This document shows, in pieces, positions 37,227 to 47,672 of a stretch of 64,000 nt of DNA. The notes below the pieces were generated by a model. It saw only the letters and a program-made list of their open reading frames with translations, did no database searches and was not told the DNA's origin. Within the stretch, counting starts at the first letter, position 1. Each line of letters begins with the position of its first letter. Source of the stretch: Populus alba (lineage: Eukaryota; Streptophyta; Magnoliopsida; Malpighiales; Salicaceae); assembly GCF_005239225.2 (NCBI RefSeq), contig NC_133302.1:7502001-7566000 (forward strand), in the 5' to 3' direction. The position numbers and the translations under genes were made by a program.

Positions 37227-40200
37227 ATGGTTCGATCAACCGATCCATTCAGGAATCATGTTGAAGATATGAATAATGGTGGCATGAAGTGTAAATTTTG
37301 TGGGCATTTATTTGCCCAGAATACTTCCATTTCGAGGATCAAATGGCATTTGTCAGGAGTGAAAAGGCATGGTGTTAAAATATGTGAGAACGTTCCTGAA
37401 GAAGTTCAAGATGCAGCCCGTGCAGCTATTGATGGCCCGCCAGAAAAAAGAAATAAATATGAAGCAGGATCGAGCAATAATGAGGTCACTAATGCAATTT
37501 CAGCTCCTGCAAAAGAACAGAACAATGAAGTGATACATCTAGACATGGCACAACAAGAAGAAGCCTTTTCCCCTGGAGCGCTCGAACGTTGGATGGATAG
37601 CATCACTGATAAAGAGATCGAGTCTATGTTGGGACATGCTTCTCCTGAAGAGCTTCTGCATGATGCAATGGAGACTGTACCGAGAACAGAAATGGTGCAG
37701 CTTCTGGAGAGAGGTAGCTCTCATGAGAGGACATCAATTAATCAAGCTGGTGAGCCTCAAGGAGATTTATCCGAACCAACAGGTCTATTGTGTCTTGGCA
37801 ATGAAAGAAGTTATGATCAACTCTGTTCTCCACCAGTAAACAATGATGTCACGATGAATGACGTGCAGAACTTGGTTAATGTGAGGACAGCACCAGTGTT
37901 ACGAGTGTTGGAACAAAGCAATGCAGTACATGATTGTTTGGCAGGGGATGCTGGAAGGATACCAGTGGGAGTTCAGGGCATGGAACAAGGAGCGGGGGGA
38001 GACAGAATTTGTTCACATTTAGAAGCGGAAAATGGCATGGGAAACACTGGTGAAGAAGGATCTATTCAGCATGTTGACAGGAGTTTCTCTCTTGGGAGAC
38101 ACACAGTTGATGCACATGAGAAGAGAAGAGAAGCAACACAAAGAATAGATCTAGTGAATCAACTAGCTGGTTTTTCAATGGAGGAGGAGGATGATGATGT
38201 GGAGGACAATAGAGGAAGATTAGTGCAGCCTGTCGCAGGAGCTAGCTCTTCTAGAGGCCTTAAATACAACACAAGTGAGAGTAGAGGAGATCCAATTCCT
38301 CTTAGCTCTACAAAGTTAGTGGGTCGAGCATTTGAAGAGAATAAGAATGTGATATGGCCTCTGTTAATGGATGATAAATTCTCAACCATTGCCATTTATG
38401 GAATGGGGGGAGTTGGTAAAACGACAATGCTACAACATATCCATAACGAGCTTCTAGAAAGAAGAGACATTTCTCATCGTGTTTACTGGGTGACCGTGTC
38501 TCGAGATTTCAGCATTAATAGTTTGCAGAATCTTGTTGCTACATGCCTTGATTTAGATCTTTCAATAGAAGATGATAATGTGCGTAGAGCTGTCAAATTG
38601 TCAAAAGAACTAGTGAAAAAACAAAAATGGATTCTCATCTTAGATGATTTGTGGAACTCTTTTGAGCTACACGTAGTGGGAATTCCTGTCAATTTGAAAG
38701 GATGCAAGCTGATTATGACAACTCGATCACAAAAGGTTTGTAACCAGATGGATAGCCAACACAAAATCAAATTGAAGCCACTTTGTGAAGGGGAAGCTTG
38801 GACTTTGTTCATGGAGAAACTTGGAAATGACAAAGCACTTTCTCCAGAAGTTAAGCAAATTGCGGTAGATGTTGCAAGGGAATGTGCTGGTTTGCCATTG
38901 GGAATTATTACAGTGGCAAGAAGCTTAAGGGGAGTGAATGACCTACATGAGTGGAGGAATACATTGAATAAATTGAGAGAATCCACATTTAAGGACATGG
39001 AAGATGGGGTATTCCAGTTATTGAGGTTTAGTTATGATCAGTTAGATGATTTAACACTACAGCATTGTCTCTTATACTGTGCATTATTTCCTGAAGATCA
39101 TTTAATTGAAAGGGATGTCCTCATAAATTATTTGATCGATGAGGGAATAATGAAAGGAATGAGGAGCCGTCAAGCAGCATTTGACGAGGGCCACACAATG
39201 CTCAATAAACTTGAAAATGTCTGCCTATTGGAAAGGGTTTATGGCGGCAGTTGTGTCAAGATGCATGACTTGATAAGGGACATGGCCATCCAAATACAAC
39301 AAGAGAACTCTCAAGTCATTGTTAAAGCAGGTGTGCAATTAAAAGAATTGCCAGATGCAGAGGAGTGGACAGAGAATCTTGTGAGAGTTTCACTAATGTG
39401 GAATCGAATTGAAGAAATTCCCTCGAGCCATTCACCTAGGTGTCCCAATCTATCAACTTTATTTCTATGTTATAATAGGTTGCGATTTATTTCAGATTCA
39501 TTTTTCATGCAATTACATGGGCTCAAGGTACTCAATTTATCTCACACAAGTATTCAAAAATTGCCTGATTCTATCTCTGATTTGGTGACTCTCACTGCAT
39601 TATTGCTCAGTAATTGTTATCGCTTAAGGGATGTACCATCATTAAGAAAGCTCAGGGCACTAAAGAGGTTAGATCTCCTTCATACTACACTTGGAAAGAT
39701 GCCTCAAGGAATGGAATGTCTATCCAACCTCTGGTATCTTAGACTCACTTCAAATGATAAAAAAGAGTTTCCCAGTGGCATATTACCTAAACTCTCTCAC
39801 TTGCAAGTGTTTGTATCTGATGCTTCGATAAAGGTTAAAGGGAAGGAACTAGGATGCTTAAGGAAGTTGGAAACTCTGCTATGCCATTTTGAAGGTTACT
39901 CTGACTTTGTGGAGTTTCTCAGATCTCGGGATCAAACCAAATCACAATGCAAATACAGAATCCGTGTAGGGCTTTTAGATGACAAAGCTGTAATGTGGAG
40001 AACTTCTAGTAGAAGGAAAATAGTTGTTAGAAGGAAAATAGTTGTTTTGAGTAACTTGAGTATCAACGGAGATGGAGATTTTCAGGTCATGTTCCCAAAT
40101 GACATTCAAGAACTGAAAATTCGTAATTGTAATGATGCAGCAACAACTTTATGCAACATTTCATCCGTGATAATGTATGCAACTAAACTAGAGATCCTCA

Positions 40201-40781
40201 AAATTCGGAAGTGCAGTAACATGGAGAGCTTGGTTTTATCTTCAAGGTTCTGGTCTACTCCACTTCCATTGCCATCTTCTATCAGTACATTTTCTGGTCT
40301 TAAAGAGTTTTATTTCTGTAATTGTAAGAGTATGAAGAAGCTGCTCCCTCTTGTCTTGCTGCCAAACCTCAAAAACTTGGAAAAGCTTGTGGTTAAAGAA
40401 TGTGAGAAAATGGAGGAGATAATAGGAACAACAGATGAAGAAATCAGCGGCAGCAGCAGCTCTAATCCGATCACAAAATTCATACTCCCAAAGTTAAAAG
40501 TTCTGAAATTGAGATCTTTACCAGAACTGAAAAGCTTTTGTGGTGCAAAAGTGATTTGCGATTCTCTTGAAGAAATTAAAGTATACAATTGTAAGAAGCT
40601 GAAGAGGATTCCAATTTGTTTTTCGTTGCTTGAAAATGGCCAGCCATCTCCTCCCCTTTCTCTTAGAAGTATCCTACCAAGTTCAAAAAAATGGTGGGAG
40701 ACAGTAGTGGAGTGGGAGCATCCTAACGCTAAGGATGTCCTTCGTCGCTTTGTACGTTTCCATCCTTGGGGGAGATATTGA
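37227..40781 (+). CDS. BED-finger NBS-LRR immune receptor, NLR1 (1184 residues)
   Basis: A single uninterrupted frame for a probable intracellular immune receptor that recognises pathogen effectors. The N-terminal BED zinc finger is at residues 15-60 with C22, C25, H41 and C53 as likely ligands. A long acidic linker runs from about 70 to 370. NB-ARC: P-loop GMGGVGKTT at 392-400, RNBS-A VYWVTVSRD, kinase 2 ILILDDLW at about 469-476, TTR in LIMTTRSQ, GLPL motif CAGLPLG at 553-559, RNBS-D LLYCALFPED, and MHD at 679-681. LRRs from about 710 to 1150 (LKVLNLSHTSIQKLPDSI and similar). The kinase-2 Trp (DDLW) is typical of the non-TIR class. The last third carries variable LRR positions and a six-residue duplication (RRKIVV twice) at 40011-40046. 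The stop is followed seven bases later by a 3' UTR intron. Confidence 0.95.
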   Translation: MVRSTDPFRNHVEDMNNGGMKCKFCGHLFAQNTSISRIKWHLSGVKRHGVKICENVPEEVQDAARAAIDGPPEKRNKYEAGSSNNEVTNAISAPAKEQNNEVIHLDMAQQEEAFSPGALERWMDSITDKEIESMLGHASPEELLHDAMETVPRTEMVQLLERGSSHERTSINQAGEPQGDLSEPTGLLCLGNERSYDQLCSPPVNNDVTMNDVQNLVNVRTAPVLRVLEQSNAVHDCLAGDAGRIPVGVQGMEQGAGGDRICSHLEAENGMGNTGEEGSIQHVDRSFSLGRHTVDAHEKRREATQRIDLVNQLAGFSMEEEDDDVEDNRGRLVQPVAGASSSRGLKYNTSESRGDPIPLSSTKLVGRAFEENKNVIWPLLMDDKFSTIAIYGMGGVGKTTMLQHIHNELLERRDISHRVYWVTVSRDFSINSLQNLVATCLDLDLSIEDDNVRRAVKLSKELVKKQKWILILDDLWNSFELHVVGIPVNLKGCKLIMTTRSQKVCNQMDSQHKIKLKPLCEGEAWTLFMEKLGNDKALSPEVKQIAVDVARECAGLPLGIITVARSLRGVNDLHEWRNTLNKLRESTFKDMEDGVFQLLRFSYDQLDDLTLQHCLLYCALFPEDHLIERDVLINYLIDEGIMKGMRSRQAAFDEGHTMLNKLENVCLLERVYGGSCVKMHDLIRDMAIQIQQENSQVIVKAGVQLKELPDAEEWTENLVRVSLMWNRIEEIPSSHSPRCPNLSTLFLCYNRLRFISDSFFMQLHGLKVLNLSHTSIQKLPDSISDLVTLTALLLSNCYRLRDVPSLRKLRALKRLDLLHTTLGKMPQGMECLSNLWYLRLTSNDKKEFPSGILPKLSHLQVFVSDASIKVKGKELGCLRKLETLLCHFEGYSDFVEFLRSRDQTKSQCKYRIRVGLLDDKAVMWRTSSRRKIVVRRKIVVLSNLSINGDGDFQVMFPNDIQELKIRNCNDAATTLCNISSVIMYATKLEILKIRKCSNMESLVLSSRFWSTPLPLPSSISTFSGLKEFYFCNCKSMKKLLPLVLLPNLKNLEKLVVKECEKMEEIIGTTDEEISGSSSSNPITKFILPKLKVLKLRSLPELKSFCGAKVICDSLEEIKVYNCKKLKRIPICFSLLENGQPSPPLSLRSILPSSKKWWETVVEWEHPNAKDVLRRFVRFHPWGRY

Positions 40782-41265
40782 ATTACAGGTAGCCATCGTG
40801 TTTTAATCCCTCTCCTCCCTCCCTCTCTTAATCTTCAAACTTGTTTTTCTCACTGATTCCTCTGTTTATTTATTATTTATTTAATGTGGAATTGGATGGC
40901 TCTTCATCTTTTCATGGCTTTTAACTATTTGGTGATCTATTTTTATAGGCTAAAGTAGGAAAGCGAGATTCTCTTCGACAACGATTGAGAAGAAGGCATG
41001 ATTCCTCTGTTTATTTATTATTTATTTAATGTGGAATTGGATGGCTCTTCATCTTTTCATGGCTTTTAACTATTTGGTGATCTTTTTTTATAGGCGAATG
41101 GAGGAAAGCGAGCATCCTCTTCAACAACGATTGAGAAGAAGGCATGTTGCCTCTGCCGATTTCGCTGCCATCAAATATTGATCCAGAGTTTTTAATTTTA
41201 CTGGTGAGCAATGTTTTTCTGCGAAGAGCTTGGTTGCTTCTCATTCTTTTGAGATCGGGATTAAT
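40782..41265 (+). other. NLR1 3' UTR with intron and a ~145-bp tandem duplication
   Basis: The 3' UTR donor is ATTACAG|GTAGCC at 40789, and the acceptor is TTTTTATAG at 40948. The segment from about 40855 to 40998 is repeated at about 40999-41142 (TGATTCCTCTGTTTATTTAT through ACGATTGAGAAGAAGGC), so there are two alternative acceptors. The equivalent part of NLR2 (51089-51300) has it once. The UTR-homologous DNA ends at 41265, where DC1 copy B1 begins. Confidence 0.7.
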
Positions 41266-42404
41266 AGTCCCATGGCCATGCGTTGACTTTTTATGAGGAG
41301 AGTGAGGAGAGGCTCAAGACGATTGCCAAGCTATCCGGGGAGGAGGTTGGATCTCCCTTATGCTATGGTTGCTTTGAAACCATTCATGGTCCAGCCTATT
41401 TTTGTGAAATTTGTGGTGACTTTTGGCTGCACAAATCATGCTTTGAATTGCCCTCTGAGCTACCGAAGCATTCTCTTCACTCAATTCATTCTCTCGCCCT
41501 CATTGTGAGACCTCCTAGCCTTGCTGGGTTCTTTGTCTGTGATGGATGTAGAGACATGTCTCCTGGCTTTGCCTTCCACTGCAAAGCATGCCGGTTCAAT
41601 CTTGATGTCAAATGTGCGATTTCAACCGACTGCGAGGATCTGAGATCAAGAAAATGTGTGAAAGATACCGAGATTCCCTACTTCGGTGATGAGCACCTGC
41701 TAGTTTCCTTCAATGCCAAGCAGGAAGTTGAAAAAACTTGTACTGGATGCCAACTGATCCTTTCAGGCCCTGCCTACGGTTGCTTGGACTGTGAATTCTA
41801 CCTCCATGAATCATGTAAAGACATGCCATCGGAAATACAACATCCATACCACCCTCCGCACCCTCTCCGTGCTCAAGTTGCTGAATATGGTTCAGAATGT
41901 GATGCCTGTCACATGCCAATTAGGAAGGTTTTTTATCGATGTTCTGAGTGCGACTTCAATCTGCATATTCTATGTGCTAACAAGTCTCTACAGGTATCAT
42001 CTTCCTTGAAATACAAGGGCCATGAGCACGATCTCTATTATTTCGCGGCGAGCTATTTCAACGAGTATTCTCTATGCAACACTTGCCGCAAGGTTTGCAA
42101 GGGCTCCTACTATATCTGTTTAGAGTGCAAATACTATGTTCATCTGGACTGCATTCCCTTACCGCAAGTTGTTGAGAATGATGGCCACTCCCGCGACTAT
42201 TCCCATTACCTCACCCTCAAGGATTGCTTTGTTGAAGACGACTCGGGTCAGTATTACTGTGAGCTTTGTGAGAAAGAAAGGGATCCAACGTATCATGTTT
42301 ACTACTGTGATCAATGCCCTGATCGCAATCCATATCTCGCTCATATTGAATGCCTGATGTCGGAGGTAAGGCCAAATTTAAGCCCTAATGGAGTAAAAAA
42401 GTGA
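41266..42404 (+). pseudogene. DC1-domain protein, copy B1 (no start codon)
   Basis: Nearly identical to copy A1 from 31405 onward and uninterrupted from 41268 to 42404, about 378 codons with all six DC1 repeats (LCYGCFETIHGPAYFCEICG to YCELCEKERD). Homology to A1 starts abruptly at AGTCCCATGG. The first eight codons of A1, including its ATG and upstream leader, are replaced by NLR1 3' UTR DNA. The codon immediately before the homologous frame is TAG (41265-41267), and no in-frame ATG lies near the start, so a full-length product would need a non-AUG start (TTG at 41283) or splicing from upstream. A duplication breakpoint therefore disabled the start, although the body is better preserved than in A1. 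Confidence 0.8.
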
Positions 42405-43359
42405 AAACCATGTTTGCATTATTGTCTAATTTTCAACAAGTATCATGCAACTTCAATTTGCTTTGCTATATGTACATATTCAAAATCTCTTAATCAGACA
42501 TAATGCTCTGAACTTCATGTGGGACTCGTCCTTTCATGCTTTGAGTTGCATTTGTTTGTGGTGTAATGATTCTCATGTTTTATTCGGTGGACATGGTGAA
42601 CTTTCTTCGTGTGGAAGAAACTTCACTAGAGGCGATAACATGGGTTGTTCTACAGTTAATGAAAGCAGAGCTCAACTCTGCGAGGACCTCTGCCAAGATG
42701 GTTGATGGTGGAGATGTAAAGGGTGATACGAAGTGCCTTGCTCTCGTCAAGTATACAACTACCCCACCTGAGTATCAAATTAAGGTTAGGCCATTTGAGT
42801 GATCTTAGCTTGTTTTTGTTATTTCAACTTCTGCTTCTGTTCTCTTGATTTAGAATGGAGGTTTCAAAATGTCATTTTCTACATATTATTATTGTTGTGA
42901 AAGAATCAATTCAGTCCAAAATCATAAGTTATTAGTAGAGATTTCAAAATATGAGTTATACTATTTTCTTGTATAGATCCACATTATCTTGTGTTTAATT
43001 TTTATTAAATAAATAAGGATAATTATATTTGAATTCCTGATCGCTTGGTCATCGAGGTTCTGATATTATATCAAAGAACCAATTCAATCTAAAAACTTAA
43101 GATATTAGATAAGATCTCAAAATATAATTTATATTATTTTCGAACTGTTATTTCTACTGCGATTAGGCTGAATGACATGCTTACTCTAAATTTATAAAGT
43201 CTATTTTCATAGCGTTTACTTGAATACTACAGCAATTTACTTGAATCAACATAGAAAGAGAAGGCACTGATGCATTCAAAGCTGCTCACAATGTTTTACC
43301 CTCCAATTATATTGAATAGACGTGTAAGTTTTGTTTGTTAATTCTCTTCTTTCTCTAAG
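42405..43359. other. Interval between DC1 B1 and B2, parallel to 32545-33334
   Basis: It closely follows 32545-33334, including the possible tail-exon peptide VEETSLEAITWVVL (about 42611) ending VRPFE at 42802. An extra ~130 bases near 42800-42960 are not present in the A unit. The last 60 bases match the 5' leader of copy A2. No other coding sequence. Confidence 0.5.
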
Positions 43360-44752
43360 ATGCAGCTTAAAGGTTTCAGGCATGAACATATCCTGGTCTC
43401 TGACAATAAGGAATCAGATGCAAGGATAGCTTACTGTTCTTGGTGCGATGGCAAGATTTTTGGTCCAGGCTATATCTGTCAACAATGTTCGGGAAACTGG
43501 CATATATCATGCGCTAAATCGCCCCCTCAAAAGACACTTTCTTCACTCACAGCACACCCTAACTATGTTTTATCCTCATTATTTTGAGTACTTTATATGC
43601 GATGGCTGTAGAGATCTTTGCCATGATGTTGCCGGTTATCATTGCTATAAATGCTGCTTCTTCCTTGATATGAAATGTGCTTCTCTACCTGATGATCAGT
43701 GCGAGCAATTGAAGAAGACAGAAAGCAAAACTATATATTTTTGCCACGAGCATAAATTAACAAGAGCCAACTGTACTGCAAGAGGAATTAAAGAGAAATG
43801 CAAGGTCTGTCAGCTCCGTATCTCCGGTGCAACATATTGCTGCATTAACTGCAACTTCTTCCTCCATGAATACTGCCTCGAAACACCACAAGAAATACAA
43901 CACCAGTATCACCTGCAGCACCCCCTTCTTGGTCGGGACTTCGATGGAAATCCAAAAAACTGCAGAGCCTGCAATCTGCAAATTTGGGATATTGCCTATT
44001 ACTGTGATATCTGCGGTTTTGCTCTCCATTTTACATGCGCTACTTACTTAACTTCCACTCTCAAACATGAGTTCCACCGTGAGCACACACTCTATTCCTT
44101 CGTAGCATCGGATCTAGGGGATCAGGGCTTTATCCAGTCGCTAGAACCACAACCTTCAAAAGGCAATTTTTGTTGCGAGACCTGTGGAAATGATTGCAGT
44201 GGCTCCTTCTATCGTTGTGTTGAATGCAACATTAATCGACATCTTGAGTGCATTCCATTGCCATTTAAAGTTCAGCAAGAAGACCATCATTTGGATCCTC
44301 TTTACTCTCATGGAAAATGTAGTCGAAGATGATTCTGGAGAATATTACTGTGAGATTTGCGAGGATAAAAGGAACCCAAATCATCCTGTTTATTGCTGCA
44401 AGATGTGCAAGGATAACTGGTTCATTGCTCATATTGGATGCGTGATTAAAGAGGTGAAACATGTAAGTTGCTTTGATTATTCGTTAAAAAACTTCCATAA
44501 CAAATCATCTGCAAGCCTATATCTTTAGTACCTGCTACATTTTCTTATGTTGATCATTTAACATGTTTGATTTATCAGGGAGACACTTCATTAGAAATAC
44601 TGGAATGGTGGAATAAAGATTTGGGATCAGACTATGAGGAGACCTCTAGCAAGAGGGATGATGGGACCTCCCTTTCCAGTCATTCTGATCTAGAGAGTCA
44701 TGCAATGGGAGAGCATAATACGGAAGGCCCTGGAATTACTGAACTTGATTAA
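43360..44752 (+). pseudogene. DC1-domain protein, copy B2 (two frameshifts)
   Basis: A close copy of A2 (MQLKGFRHEHILVSDNKESD), with exon 1 from 43360 to 44453, a GTGAAA donor, an acceptor TTTATCAG at 44578 and exon 2 at 44579-44752 ending ITELD. Relative to A2 it has a two-base loss (AC) at about 43531-43536, which ends the starting frame at 43587. It also has an extra T at about 44301-44303, so the downstream repeats continue in a third frame. One three-base insertion near 43774 keeps frame. As written it yields a 75-residue fragment containing only the first DC1 half. The tail exon is intact and represents the ancestral C-terminus lost in A2. Confidence 0.82.
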
Positions 44753-45194
44753 AACATCGAGGGTAATGCAAAGGCAACAAGGCAATGAGAGAAATGTGCC
44801 TGCAGAGATCCTTGCGATGTTTTCTTGCCTACAATAGACGACCAGTGATTGGTATGTTGAAACATCTTCAGCTAGCTTGTAACGCTTGGTATATTGGTGA
44901 ATGCATATAAAACAATCTGTACATTGCAAATTACTAAGAACACTGTTACAAAATTTATCTTATCGAAAGTGGAGAAGGAGCATTTGTTCTAAGTAATTAG
45001 AAATCTCATATGCTTTTGGTTTGAATCATAGTTATAAGATGTTATATTGTACCTCCACATCTCCTATAGAAAGTATTAAATGCAGTTCAAGGCAACTGAT
45101 GGAGTTCACCTCCTGCAAGGATGAGGACGGAGGTTGAAATATTTTAGTTAAAATGCAGCATTAACGTGGAAGCTAAATTCAATCTCTTAATCTA
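44753..45194. other. Downstream region of DC1 B2
   Basis: Probable 3' UTR and spacer, with no supported gene. This DNA is missing after copy A2, where the array switches directly to the NLR flank. Confidence 0.4.
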
Positions 45195-45400
45195 ATCTGG
45201 GATGAGATATACTTCGCTAGAGGTACATTCATCATTGAGTGATGATTTGGGGTCAGACATTGGAGAGACTTCTGGCTAGGAGGACTGCGGAACCGTTCTT
45301 GAGAGTGATCCAGGAAAGCAAAATCACGAGATGAAAGATTGCAATGGAAAGCACTCTGCAATTGTTGAACTGGATGAAGAGCCAAGGTAACCTCATCAAG
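45195..45400 (+). pseudogene. DC1 tail-exon fragment
   Basis: GAGATATACTTCGCTAGAGG onward resembles the start of the DC1 second exon (GGAGACACTTCATTAGAA). The following DDLGSDIGETSG and a Glu/Ser-rich stretch ending IVELDEEP parallel KDLGSDYEETSS...ITELD of copy B2. No DC1 repeats precede it. It is a solitary, stop-containing remnant of another DC1 gene. Confidence 0.5.
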
Positions 45401-45602
45401 AGATTAAAGCAAACAGGTTCATCTCAAGACTCAAAGCTCATCAGCAAGTTTCCCAAGTTCAGGCGCCCCACTGTCAAGTGAAAATCTCTAGTTCATAAGA
45501 GTTTTTTTCCTGCTGCAACACTCTTATTCAATATACATTTTGTTGTTAGGTTTGCTTCAGCTGTGCCCTTTCAGTCCAGTTCTTGTAGCAATTGCGAAAC
45601 AA

Positions 45603-45819
45603 TGTTAAGAAGAAGATTTGAGAGGAAAGCAAGTTTTTCTCTTGTTTATATTCCTCTCAACATATTGTTCTTTTGATTACAGGCTTATTTATAAACATAA
45701 AATCCTAGATAATTAAACATTTAAACATTTAAACTAAATAAAAAAACTAATTCTAATCTGATCGAGAAAGCATGCCTAGAAAGCATACTGTTGACTTCAC
45801 CTATGCACCAATTCCGACA
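45603..45819 (-). mobile_element. Possible solo copia-type LTR
   Basis: On the minus strand it starts TGTCGGAATTGG, contains ATAAATAAGCCTGTAATC, and ends CTTCTTCTTAACA: TG...CA ends 217 bases apart, as in small copia LTRs. DNA immediately to the right (ATTCTTTACCATATCAAGA) is colinear with about 52084 onward, so the right edge coincides with a change in homology. No target duplication is visible. Confidence 0.4.
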
Positions 45820-46740
45820 ATTCTTTACCATATCAAGAACAGCCAATTTCCTATTTATTTTAATTACCAGTGTTTAGTATTATAATGTACTTCTTATTTA
45901 AAAATAAATTAAAATAATATTTTTTATTTTTAACATCAACTTGTCAAAATTATTCATATCTCCACGGCAAACGCTTTTAACGTTTTGCACTGCTTTGCTG
46001 AGTCCTCGAGTCATCATCAGTTGAATGATTAATCAACACGCGGCCAAGGAAAGTTCCATGCTCCTTCTCCTTGACGACTTTTCGAAATTGCCTCTGGAAT
46101 TTTCCGAAGTGAATAACGAAGCAGGTTCTTTTTTTTTTTTTAGGCTCTAAAATGATTATATATTTTTTCAGAACAAATTTCTTATTTTAATTTCTAAAAC
46201 AAGTTAACTGGTATAAATCATCAACAGTATTTTTTAAAAAATTAATATTTTTTTTATATTTTAAGATTATTTTAATATACTAACATAAAAAACAAATTTA
46301 AAAAAATAAAAAAATATTATTTTAATATATTTTTAAATAAAATATATTTTTTAAAAAACCACTAGGACATCACAGCCACATAGTTTCTAGTTTCTGAGTC
46401 CTCGAGTCATTATCAGTTACCACTCAAGATTCCATGCTCAATATTGATCAACAGCGGCGACGGAAAGTTCCATGCTCCTTCTCCTTTACGACTTTTCGAC
46501 ATTGCCTTTGGAATTTTGATCCAACGGGTTTCTCCATTAATGGATCCTTATACTCTTCTCTCCGCGGTATTACTGTAACAGTCTCTTCCACATCTCATCT
46601 CATCATACCATTCTCTGCTCCCAGCTGTAAATCATTTCTTAAAACCATATACTCTTCTCTTCCCTGTGCTTTCTGCTCTTTTTTTCTCAATACTGCTCAG
46701 GCAGCAAAGCAGCTCTTGCAGAACATCTTGAATCATAGCA
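45820..46740. other. Upstream flank and leader of NLR2
   Basis: It contains two copies (about 46000-46125 and 46396-46520) of the GAGTCCTCGAGTCAT... block found once at 34800, separated by a MITE-like AT-rich repeat (46210-46370). The NLR leader exon follows (TGCTCAGGCAGCAAAGCAGC, GAACATCTTGAATC) up to about 46736, where homology to NLR1 and NLR3 stops. Confidence 0.55.
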
Positions 46741-47478
46741 GAACACTGACTTGTGTCTTAATATAATAAATAATATATATAATATATATGCAGCATCCCA
46801 GCTCATTTCTCATTTCTCCAAACTTTCCTCTTTTCTTTTCTTTTTTTCCGTTAATTATTCAAGAGCTTTTCTATTTTTTTTAGATGCTCTCTTTCTTATA
46901 CATTTTTTTTTTCAAATTCAGTTAAGCAACTTTAAGTAAATTTTTTCATCTTTTTTATTTTTTTTATTATTTAATTTTAGTTTTATTTTTTTTATAATTA
47001 GTTATTAAAAATGTTAGGGTTTATAATAATTTAGAGGTTTTGATATATATAATATTTTGAATCAATCAAAGATAAATGATAGTGGATTAGACTACAAGAT
47101 TTTGAACAATAAGCATTGATTTAATTGTTTTGAATTAATTGAAGGTTATATCATTTCTAATTGAATTGGTTATGATATGAAACTAAATTTTTTCACAAGA
47201 TAAATAAGCAAACATTCAAATTGTTGTCAGCAAGTAAATGACAAGTATCACTGCCGGTTGTGTTGTGAAAAGTATTTATTGTTATTATGAAAACTCAAAA
47301 AAAAATAATTATAATGTAAATTTTCTCATTGTAAAAGTATTTTTAAATTAATTTTGTTTTATATAAATTAGTATTTTTGTTTCGAATTAATTTTTAATAC
47401 ATGTCTATATAATATAGTATTTATTAATAATTTACCTCACCGCCTCACCGTTTAAAAAACTCTGGCTTTGTCACTGCG
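46737..47478. other. Unrelated DNA replacing the NLR2 leader-intron donor
   Basis: In NLR1 and NLR3 the leader exon ends AATCCAG|GTAAAG. Here AATC is followed by ATAGCAGAACACTGAC and about 740 bases without match to those introns. Homology resumes at AGTAGTTTCCAAAAATAAAT (47480), within the intron. The segment is AT-rich and ends with CCGCCTCACCGTTTAAAAAA. No transposon family is recognised. Confidence 0.5.
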
Positions 47479-47529
47479 AGTAGTTTCCAAAAATAAATCA
47501 ATCGATCTTTCCTAGTTTTCATAACCATG

Positions 47530-47530
47530 G

Positions 47531-47578
<48 letters not shown>
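47530..47578. repeat. TA microsatellite in the NLR2 leader intron
   Basis: About 20 TA units. The same intron position holds a short TA run in NLR1 (37123-37135) and a medium one in NLR3 (63638-63660), so the length varies between paralogues. Confidence 0.8.
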
Positions 47579-47582
<4 letters not shown>

Positions 47583-47672
47583 TTTTCTGTTTTTAATCCT
47601 TCTTTTTCCAATTAATGTAACTTCCATTACTTTTTATTCAATACTGTGACTTTTTTTTTCTATAGGAAAAAA

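Noticed and set aside
38159..38998. Minus-strand frames of 78-171 codons under NLR1 (and 48494-49327 under NLR2)
   Set aside because: They are antisense shadows of conserved NB-ARC coding sequence. Their conservation follows from the sense strand.
45598..45824. A 5-bp target-site duplication around the possible solo LTR
   Set aside because: Flanks AACAA and ATTCT differ. The ACAAT on both sides would require the element to lack its TG...CA ends.
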